From Oxalobacteraceae bacterium (GTDB lineage: Bacteria > Pseudomonadota > Gammaproteobacteria > Burkholderiales > Burkholderiaceae_D), in contig CANGFL010000136.1 of NCBI GenBank assembly GCA_947453015.1, positions 1-5,171 on the forward strand: DNA of 5,171 nt. The letters are read 5' to 3'. The notes below the pieces were generated by a model. That model was not told where the DNA came from. It did not search any database and worked only from the letters and a program-made list of their open reading frames with translations. The translations under genes were made by a program, and so were the position numbers. Shown here piece by piece: positions 1 to 5,171 of this stretch. Within the stretch, counting starts at the first letter, position 1. Every line of letters starts with the position of its first letter.

Positions 1-339
1 ACGGACAGTGCCTGCAGCTAGTCCAAACCCGTAGCTATTTGTTTCTAACGGACGAATCAGTGTCTTGGCTTGGAAAATATAGTCATCCGCTGGGTTACTT
101 CCAGCCGCGTCATAGAACGCACGTCCTTGGCCTAATGTCAGCTCGAAGTTGCCCGTAGGATTACAGGCGGGTAGCGCCCAAACTTCGGTGCTGGTGCGGT
201 ATACCCGAGTCCAACTTTCAATTTGGCAGCTACCTGCTGTCGTCAGTCGTGCATCGTCAGTCACGAATGGGCGAGCGGCCCAAACTATGTTTGTGATAGA
301 AATGAGAACAATAAAGGTTAGCGTAAATTTTTTTCGCAT
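1..339 (-). CDS. Exported, probable outer-membrane beta-barrel-type protein (N-terminal part, runs off the left edge)
   Basis: The minus-strand frame opens with ATG at 339-337 and stays open for 113 codons to the window edge, so the C-terminus is missing. An in-frame TAA at 345-343 lies just upstream, which makes this ATG the only plausible start; no good Shine-Dalgarno precedes it. The N-terminus is a typical Sec signal peptide: basic MRKK, a hydrophobic stretch to about residue 18, then V-W-A with likely cleavage after Ala21. The mature protein begins ARPFVTDDA and continues with LTTAGSCQIESWTRVY. Cys38 and Cys59 could form a periplasmic disulfide. Alternating polar and apolar stretches such as FELTLGQGRAFYD suggest beta strands. 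From memory this N-terminus resembles uncharacterised proteobacterial envelope proteins of the transporter-like or MetA-pathway barrel kind; that family call is tentative. It is divergently oriented to the phosphatase gene and shows no evident functional link to it. Confidence 0.75.
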   Translation of the reverse strand, partial: MRKKFTLTFIVLISITNIVWAARPFVTDDARLTTAGSCQIESWTRVYRTSTEVWALPACNPTGNFELTLGQGRAFYDAAGSNPADDYIFQAKTLIRPLETNSYGFGLAAGTVR

Positions 340-458
340 AACTTAATTCTAGCTTGTGGTTATTGCCAATGCGTTACATAAGACGAGATCACATTATCAA
401 TTCAAAAGGTCTGGGCACTCTATCTCTAGATCTAACTGGTTTGAAAATTCGTTACAGG

Positions 459-608
459 TCAGCATTTAACTGACAGAGTTACTTGATCCCAGTTTTTACC
501 AGCTTTGCCGTAATTAATGAAATCTGGATCGTGCGCGTATCTCTTTTGCTGGTAAAACTGCTGAGGATTGACTTTGCAATAACTGATCAGTAGATTGAAA
601 GCTGACAT
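459..608 (-). CDS. Doubtful small ORF, 49 residues, possible gene remnant
   Basis: An ATG at 608-606 opens a 49-residue minus-strand frame ending in TGA at 461-459. The predicted protein starts with a short hydrophobic stretch (MSAFNLLISYCKV). A polar, aromatic-rich tail follows, with NPQQFYQQKRYAHDPDF, INYGKAGKNWDQVT and a terminal Cys. The tail has the mixed composition and varied codons of real protein rather than the monotony of a chance frame. The frame also stays open upstream to position 800, but that part is antisense to the phosphatase gene and is not believable as coding. Only a weak GGA lies upstream of the ATG as a ribosome site. I do not recognise the family. It could be a small real gene, the 3' end of a decayed gene, or chance. 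The rightward promoter candidate lies within it on the opposite strand, which argues mildly against it. Confidence 0.22.
   Translation of the reverse strand: MSAFNLLISYCKVNPQQFYQQKRYAHDPDFINYGKAGKNWDQVTLSVKC
568..596 (+). promoter_or_regulatory. Candidate sigma70-type promoter of the first phosphatase gene
   Basis: TTGACT at 568-573 matches the -35 consensus at five of six bases. TAGATT at 591-596 matches the -10 consensus at four of six. The spacer is exactly 17 bases. Transcription would start near 603 and give a leader of about 70 bases before the ATG at 676. The assignment rests on consensus matching only. Confidence 0.45.
582..591. promoter_or_regulatory. Perfect 10-bp palindrome in the promoter spacer, possible operator
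   Basis: ACTGATCAGT reads the same on both strands and sits directly before, and overlaps by one base, the -10 box of the rightward promoter candidate. A repressor dimer bound here would block polymerase. A 10-bp palindrome is expected by chance about once per kilobase, so position is the only argument. No second copy was noticed near the other genes. Confidence 0.2.
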
Positions 609-661
609 TACTAAAGGTCCAAGGATGGTATCGTAACGCTGGACTTCATTCTTGGTGCCAA

Positions 662-666
662 TGAGG
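662..666 (+). promoter_or_regulatory. Ribosome binding site that decides the start of the first phosphatase gene
   Basis: TGAGG, with the GAGG core at 663-666, lies nine bases before the ATG at 676-678. The two upstream in-frame alternatives, TTG at 652 and ATG at 661, have no purine-rich site at a suitable distance, and the ATG at 661 overlaps this site. Starting at 676 also gives the cleanest signal peptide. Confidence 0.6.
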
Positions 667-675
667 TTAATAAAA

Positions 676-2859
676 ATGAAAAAACTAAAGAAACAATTTG
701 TTTTTATTTTATTATTTTCTTTGCTTGCAATAGTCCAACATACGCATGCTCGTATGGTTTTGTCCGACGCAATGCCGATTATTTTTAAGGATGCCGACAT
801 TCAAGTTTATGAGGACTCTACCAACAGGGCTGACCACTTGAATGTATTAGACAATTTAAATCTTTTTATTCCTGCGACAGAAATCAAATCTTTTAAACCC
901 CATGTAACTTATTGGGTTGTCCAGAAAATATTTAACGGATTAGATCAAGATAGAGAATTACAAATTGATCATTCGGGTTGGAGAGAACTTACGGCTTACG
1001 TTATAGACGCAAAAGGTAATACGGTTAAGCTTAAATCTGCAGGCTTTGTTGGAAACCATAATCCATTTCTTGCAACGAATCCTGGTGCAACAAAAATTTC
1101 AGAATTTCAGAGCCAATTTCCATCGTTTGTTTTAAAAAAAGGTGAAGAAGTTACGATATTGAGCAGCGTAAAATTTCATCCAATTTTCCCAAGTAAATCG
1201 TTTTCATTAAGCTTCTATGATAAGAGTACTTTTTCTGAATTCAGGCGATTTAGCTTGTATTTAGAAGGACTGCTATTAGGAACTTTGCTCGCCTTAACTA
1301 TTTTTGCTTTATTTAATGCTTATCAATCTAACGATAGAGTGAACATCCATTACGCTATTTGGATTTCAATCGCTTTTTTATCTGTTTCATCTTTGCATAT
1401 CATTGATGGGCATCGTCTTTTTGAATTTTTCTTTAATGTAGAGAATTTAGTCGTACCTTGGTCTGACACAGTCGCATATGTAATTTTTATTATTCTTGCT
1501 TTTGGTCAGTCAATAAGTTACGTAATTTTTGCTCGTCAATATTTAAATATAAAAAAATATTTCCCGAAAATTCAGATCATCACCAATATTTGGATTGCAT
1601 ACGCTGTTATTTATTGTTTTCTTGCTGCGACTGGTGAATTTTACAAAGAGAATACATTTTTCAGTCCGTCCATAATTGCCCCAGCCTATAGTATTGCTGT
1701 GGGAGCAGTCTTAATGACTTTTTTTGTCTGTAGCTATCTGCGTTATAGAGCTGGTTTTGGGTTCGCAATTTTTTTTACCTACGCTGTTATTCCATACCTC
1801 GTGTTTCGGTTAAGTTTTTTGTTTGGAATAATTGGAATTTCATCTCCCTTTCAGATGCTACCTGACTACGGCATAGGATATTTTTTAAAAAATCCTTGGA
1901 CAAATCAGGCATTTGGCGTTTGTATGGAGGCTTTGATTATGGCTTTGGCTGTGATAAGCCGAGCACGATGGCTACAAAACGAATTAACAATTAGCGCTAA
2001 AAATCATAGCGAATTAATTGAAAAGCAAAATCAGATCCTTGAAACGACAGTAGAAGATAGAACCAGAGAATTACGCATTAAACACGAATTAGTATTGAGT
2101 TCAGTGAATTACGCAAGTCGTTTACAGCGCGGACAATTACCACGTTCTATTCGATTAGAAGGACGATTTAATTCTTTCGATACAATTTGGGAACCTCGCG
2201 ATGTTATTGGCGGGGATGTATATTGGGTCTCATCGTCACTTCATCCGGGTCCTTTTATACTCGCGGTAGCAGACAGTACAGGGCATGGAGTTCCTGGCGC
2301 TATGTTGTCGCTGCTAGTTAGTAATTCTCTAGAGCGTATTTACGCAAACGACACTGATCAAGATCCGGCTAGTGCTCTATTGGCGTTGGATCGTTATGTG
2401 CGTCTTGGTTTAAACCAAGACCGCTCAGATAGTGAGAGTGATGACGGGTGTGATGCAGCTTTACTGCGCATCGACCCGGATAAAAAAATCATCGAATTCT
2501 CTGGTGCAAAAATAGGATTATTCCGTGTGGATTCGCAAGGAATTTTAACCAGATATTCTGGTGCTAGATGTAGTCTGGGATATCAAGAATCAATAATTGA
2601 ACGATACAAACCCTATTTGCATACAATTAGCTATCAAACAGATGATGTTTTCGTGATTACCACTGATGGATTGACCGATCAAATTGGTGGCCCCAATGGG
2701 AAAATATCGTATGGATATCGTCGATTAGAGAATCTTCTTCGCTCACAATTTAAAAAAGATGCGAAGGCTATAACTGCAGCTATCAAGGATGATTTTTTTG
2801 CCTGGCAAGGTGTTAACGAGCGTAGGGATGATGTGACAGTCGTTGTATTTAAACTGTAA
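676..2859 (+). CDS. 7TMR-DISM membrane sensor with SpoIIE/RsbU-type PP2C serine/threonine phosphatase domain
   Basis: This 727-residue inner-membrane protein should convert an extracytoplasmic signal into removal of phosphate from a protein, in this class typically a phospho-STAS regulator. A signal peptide (MKKLKK plus a hydrophobic core) ends near Ala25. Residues about 30-185 form a beta-rich extracytoplasmic domain with a YW and a downstream N, like the 7TMR-DISM extracellular domain. Seven helices lie near 193-214, 225-242, 265-288, 301-319, 332-354, 361-387 and 411-428; the basic loops fit an N-out, C-in topology. Residues 432-475 are a charged coiled coil ending in SSVNYASRLQRGQLP, the usual lead-in to SpoIIE domains. 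The phosphatase domain (about 495-725) keeps GGD (Asp514), ADSTGHGVPGA (Asp533), SDDGCD (589-593), TDG (Asp664) and RRDD (Asp718, Asp719), so metal binding and activity look intact. It is strikingly AT-rich in the membrane part. It has no HAMP or receiver domain. The nearest relative in the window is the convergent gene. Domain assignment is firm; signal and substrate are unknown. Confidence 0.92.
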   Translation: MKKLKKQFVFILLFSLLAIVQHTHARMVLSDAMPIIFKDADIQVYEDSTNRADHLNVLDNLNLFIPATEIKSFKPHVTYWVVQKIFNGLDQDRELQIDHSGWRELTAYVIDAKGNTVKLKSAGFVGNHNPFLATNPGATKISEFQSQFPSFVLKKGEEVTILSSVKFHPIFPSKSFSLSFYDKSTFSEFRRFSLYLEGLLLGTLLALTIFALFNAYQSNDRVNIHYAIWISIAFLSVSSLHIIDGHRLFEFFFNVENLVVPWSDTVAYVIFIILAFGQSISYVIFARQYLNIKKYFPKIQIITNIWIAYAVIYCFLAATGEFYKENTFFSPSIIAPAYSIAVGAVLMTFFVCSYLRYRAGFGFAIFFTYAVIPYLVFRLSFLFGIIGISSPFQMLPDYGIGYFLKNPWTNQAFGVCMEALIMALAVISRARWLQNELTISAKNHSELIEKQNQILETTVEDRTRELRIKHELVLSSVNYASRLQRGQLPRSIRLEGRFNSFDTIWEPRDVIGGDVYWVSSSLHPGPFILAVADSTGHGVPGAMLSLLVSNSLERIYANDTDQDPASALLALDRYVRLGLNQDRSDSESDDGCDAALLRIDPDKKIIEFSGAKIGLFRVDSQGILTRYSGARCSLGYQESIIERYKPYLHTISYQTDDVFVITTDGLTDQIGGPNGKISYGYRRLENLLRSQFKKDAKAITAAIKDDFFAWQGVNERRDDVTVVVFKL

Positions 2860-2928
2860 GCCACCAATAACGAGCATTGAGTAGTGTAATTAGTAGTTTT
2901 CGTAATTCACTTAATCTAGATGTCAGTT

Positions 2929-2974
2929 AAAAAAGCAATAAATTACCTCATCGTTTCATAAGGGAGTTGTTTTT
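2929..2974. terminator. Weak bidirectional terminator candidate between the convergent genes
   Basis: The arms CCTCAT (2946-2951) and ATAAGG (2958-2963) flank a six-base loop. Read leftward, for the minus-strand gene, the RNA forms six pairs including one G-U, followed after a U-rich stretch by six T at 2934-2929. Read rightward, the same hairpin has one C-A mismatch and is followed by five T at 2970-2974, overlapping the end of the facing gene. The stem is short and AU-containing, so efficiency is doubtful. Confidence 0.3.
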
Positions 2975-5171
2975 AAAGCGTAAAAGTAATCACTGTTAAA
3001 TCATCACGATGTCTCTGATCGCCGCGCCAGTTTTCGAATTCTTCTTTGAGTCGTTTTGTAATTTTTTCAGCAGGTTGTGAAGCCATCGATGACAGTATTT
3101 GCTCAATTCGACGATATCCAAATGAACTAGGAGCATTTGTTTTCCCGCCAATTTGATCAGTAAAGCCATCAGTCACGACTACAAAAGTATCACCTGGCTC
3201 GAAAGAAATCGTCTGATCGTTTGGTTCATCCTCTGGATCAGGGCGTTGGCAATAACCTAGACTCGCCCGTGTTGGAAGATGTCGTGTCACATCTCCTGCA
3301 GCGTTAACTTGAAACGCACCGATTTTAGCTCCGGCAAAAATGATCCTGCGCTCTTCACGATTAATTTGCATAATCATTGCGTCACAGCCATCATCGCTTT
3401 CACTGTCTTCTGCATCTTGATTCAGTCCGCTGCGGACTAAAAAATCTAAAGTCATCAGGGCGTCTGCCGGAGATTTGTCAGGCTCAGTTGAGTAGATTCT
3501 CTCCAAAGAGTTGCTAACTAATAGAGACAGCATTGCACCTGGCACTCCATGCCCAGTGCAATCGGCAACTGCTAGCGTATACGATCCAGGATGTTGTGAG
3601 GATGATAGCCACCATAAATCGCCACCGATAGTGTCACGCGGTTCCCAAATGATGCCAAGAGATCTAAATCGTCCCTCTATTCTATGTGGTTTAGGCAGCT
3701 GACTACGTTGGAGACGACTGGCATAATCCACAGAACTCACTATCAAGCGATGTGCTTCATCAAGCTCTTGGTGCTGCTCAGCGAGTTCACGAGTTCGTGC
3801 TATGACAGTTTCTTCTAGTACCTTATTCTGATTTTCTACCAGCTCTTGTTGTGCACGCATACTTGTTGCTAACTCATCTTGCAGCCAGCGTGAACGAGCT
3901 ACTACCGCCAGCGCCATAATTACTGCTTCGCAGACTACGCCAAAGCCTTGCATTGAATTGGTATCTTTAAAGTGATAAAAAATGCCTTCATCGGGTAACA
4001 ATGCGACCGGTGAGGGGATGCCCGCCACGCCAAGCAAAAACAATGATCGGAACATTACATAGGGCACCATTGCGAGCATAAAAAATTTGGCTATCGACAT
4101 GCCCTCACGTAGCCTGATAAAAGCGCAGGTATACACACCAAGAAGATTCACGACCAGCCATATCAATAGAGGATTCCATAGCCAGCTAGGTGGAATGCTG
4201 TGTTTGATAGTTAGATTGACGACGATCTGAAAAAGATAAAACGCGATCCAAGCGTTTGTGAACCGGTGAAATAATGGAAATCGCTCTTTGATATTAAGAA
4301 AAGATCGTGCGAAAAGTATGTATGCAATACTCTGGCCGGCAGCGACGATGTAAACCACAACATTTCGAAATGAAAGCCCAACCGGCGTAAATCCAAATTC
4401 ATCAAAGCCGTAAAAAAACTCTGCCATTCTCTGGCCGTCATGTACGCCCAGTACAAGTACGCTCCCCAAAGCAAAAAGTATCCAAATTCCATACATCAAG
4501 CTGGTGTGATCACGGTTGCGGACAAAGGAGTACCAGCCAAAGACAGACAAAGCGACTAGGGCGCCGGCAAGGGCCCCTTCTATATACAGTCCGTAGCGAC
4601 GTAATTCGAGATATTTTGCGTGGTCTGCAATACTTAAAAAATTAAATTGTTGAGGTAAAAAACGCTGATCAGGATTTACCCGTGCATAGATTTTTATAGT
4701 TTCATTGCGGCGCAGAGGTAATACCAGATATTGTGTTTCTGGAGCGGGAGTTAGTGATAAAAATGGGGATGAGTGAGAAATCTGATTTCCTGGAGGAAGA
4801 GTGGCATAATTTTTTTCGTAAGCAACTCTATCGCCATTTTCATAAACAAGATAAGCATTCAAGCTTAACAAACCCAATGTTTTATTCGTGAGTCGAAAAG
4901 TTCTATCGGTCGCGACATTATTTTTTATTTCAAACGCCAGCCAGTACTTTTTGGTGGATTGAATTGCTCCGATCTCATCTGGATGCTTAAATTGACTAGT
5001 TGAATCTATTACCTCATTAAGCGAGAGAGGTTTATCACCCTCAACAAGCACCTGTAGATCTTTCGGCTTGACTGGTGTAATTACTGGAGTATTTTCGTTA
5101 AGCACAATCGGTTCTGCACATATGTCAACCACGGGCCAAACGATAAGGCTAATTAAGAGCAACAGGATAGA
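2973..5171 (-). CDS. Second 7TMR-DISM sensor with SpoIIE/RsbU-type PP2C phosphatase domain (5' end beyond the window)
   Basis: The frame is open from the right edge to TAA at 2975-2973, giving 732 visible residues, numbered here from the first in-window codon. The first codons (SILLLLISLIVWPVVDICA) are already the hydrophobic core of a signal peptide lacking its basic start. The true start is therefore probably only a few codons outside; the TTG at 5162-5160 is not a convincing start. Cleavage probably follows Ala19. An extracytoplasmic beta domain (about 22-187) has the KKYWLAFEIKN signature of 7TMR-DISM sensors. Seven helices follow between about 194 and 427, then a coiled coil at about 430-478. 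The PP2C domain (about 499-730) has intact GGD (Asp518), ADCTGHGVPGA (Asp537), SDDGCD (593-597), TDG (Asp668) and HRDD (Asp723, Asp724). It should act like its convergent paralog, dephosphorylating a cytoplasmic partner, classically a STAS protein. It differs in having one extra heptad in the coiled coil and in higher GC. Its promoter is outside the window. Confidence 0.9.
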   Translation of the reverse strand, partial: SILLLLISLIVWPVVDICAEPIVLNENTPVITPVKPKDLQVLVEGDKPLSLNEVIDSTSQFKHPDEIGAIQSTKKYWLAFEIKNNVATDRTFRLTNKTLGLLSLNAYLVYENGDRVAYEKNYATLPPGNQISHSSPFLSLTPAPETQYLVLPLRRNETIKIYARVNPDQRFLPQQFNFLSIADHAKYLELRRYGLYIEGALAGALVALSVFGWYSFVRNRDHTSLMYGIWILFALGSVLVLGVHDGQRMAEFFYGFDEFGFTPVGLSFRNVVVYIVAAGQSIAYILFARSFLNIKERFPLFHRFTNAWIAFYLFQIVVNLTIKHSIPPSWLWNPLLIWLVVNLLGVYTCAFIRLREGMSIAKFFMLAMVPYVMFRSLFLLGVAGIPSPVALLPDEGIFYHFKDTNSMQGFGVVCEAVIMALAVVARSRWLQDELATSMRAQQELVENQNKVLEETVIARTRELAEQHQELDEAHRLIVSSVDYASRLQRSQLPKPHRIEGRFRSLGIIWEPRDTIGGDLWWLSSSQHPGSYTLAVADCTGHGVPGAMLSLLVSNSLERIYSTEPDKSPADALMTLDFLVRSGLNQDAEDSESDDGCDAMIMQINREERRIIFAGAKIGAFQVNAAGDVTRHLPTRASLGYCQRPDPEDEPNDQTISFEPGDTFVVVTDGFTDQIGGKTNAPSSFGYRRIEQILSSMASQPAEKITKRLKEEFENWRGDQRHRDDLTVITFTL

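Larger units (their letters stand above)
340..675. other. Divergent intergenic region
   Basis: These 336 bases separate the start codons of the exported-protein gene (leftward) and the first phosphatase gene (rightward). The right half holds a convincing rightward promoter and a palindrome, listed separately. For the leftward gene I found no promoter with both boxes convincing; TTGAAT and TATGTA elements exist on the minus strand but at a poor spacing of about 19. No tRNA, small-RNA terminator, direct repeat or insertion-sequence end is visible. A short minus-strand ORF occupies the middle. The palindrome TAGATCTA lies at 427-434 and is probably chance. Confidence 0.7.

Noticed and set aside
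149..346. Plus-strand open frame of 65 codons at the left end
   Set aside because: It lies almost entirely antisense to the signal-peptide-bearing gene at 1-339, has no ribosome site, and its product is low-quality sequence rich in S, V and R.
386..395. CRP-like half site (AATGTGATCT on the minus strand)
   Set aside because: The partner half at the required six-base spacing (378-382) matches at none of five bases.
652..675. TTG at 652 or ATG at 661 as the start of the first phosphatase gene
   Set aside because: Neither has a Shine-Dalgarno. The ATG at 676 has GAGG nine bases upstream and gives a standard signal peptide.
609..800. Upstream extension of the small minus-strand frame into the first phosphatase gene
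   Set aside because: This part is antisense to the leader and signal peptide of a well-supported gene. Its lysine- and phenylalanine-rich translation mirrors the AT-rich sense codons.
2679..2867. Minus-strand open frame under the 3' end of the first phosphatase gene
   Set aside because: It is a shadow of the conserved catalytic region with no independent coding features.
2884..2910. AT-rich imperfect hairpin (GTGTAATTA / TAATTCAC) after the first phosphatase gene
   Set aside because: It has a bulge, a ten-base loop, few G-C pairs and no T-run on either side, so it is not a credible terminator.
3511..3702. Plus-strand open frame inside the second phosphatase gene
   Set aside because: It is antisense to the most conserved catalytic codons and has no ribosome site.
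4211..4492. Alternative minus-strand frame inside the membrane region of the second phosphatase gene
   Set aside because: The aromatic-rich translation is an out-of-frame reading of membrane helices. The main frame aligns with the paralog throughout.
5112..5120. Possible lipobox (VVDIC) at the N-terminus of the second phosphatase protein
   Set aside because: The residues before the Cys do not fit the L-[AS]-[GA]-C pattern. Ordinary cleavage after ICA is more likely.
5160..5162. TTG as the true start of the second phosphatase gene
   Set aside because: The frame continues to the window edge in hydrophobic codons, and a start here would leave a signal peptide without a basic N-region. The real start is probably outside the window.

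Overview
The window carries two full-size paralogous membrane phosphatase genes that converge on each other, plus the first 113 codons of an unrelated exported protein at the left edge. The organism looks Gram-negative, probably a beta- or gammaproteobacterium of moderate GC. This rests on the cleavable signal peptides, on an envelope protein of a type I associate from memory with Burkholderiales and relatives, and on the 7TMR-DISM sensor architecture. The taxon is an inference, not a demonstration.

Layout: positions 1-339 (minus) hold the N-terminal part of an exported, probable outer-membrane protein that runs off the left edge. Positions 340-675 are a divergent intergenic region. It contains a good sigma70-type promoter candidate facing right (568-596), a 10-bp palindrome in that promoter's spacer, and a doubtful 49-residue minus-strand ORF. 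Positions 676-2859 (plus) encode a 727-residue protein with a signal peptide, an extracytoplasmic beta-rich domain, seven membrane helices, a coiled coil and a SpoIIE/RsbU-type PP2C phosphatase. A 113-bp gap with a weak two-way terminator candidate follows. Positions 2973-5171 (minus) encode a paralog of the same architecture (732 visible residues), whose true start lies beyond the right edge.

How the genes may work together: each phosphatase should sense something at the outer face of the inner membrane and pass it through seven helices and a coiled coil to a cytoplasmic phosphatase. In known systems of this class the substrate is a phosphorylated STAS-domain (anti-anti-sigma-like) protein. 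No STAS protein, anti-sigma kinase or sigma factor is in the window, so the partner is unknown. Both catalytic domains keep all the acidic motifs and align without gaps at 65 of 87 residues around the core, while the sensor halves have diverged much more. The simplest reading is an old inverted duplication, with both copies kept active and given different inputs and perhaps different targets. This is a variation on a known architecture; nothing here proves a wholly new system.
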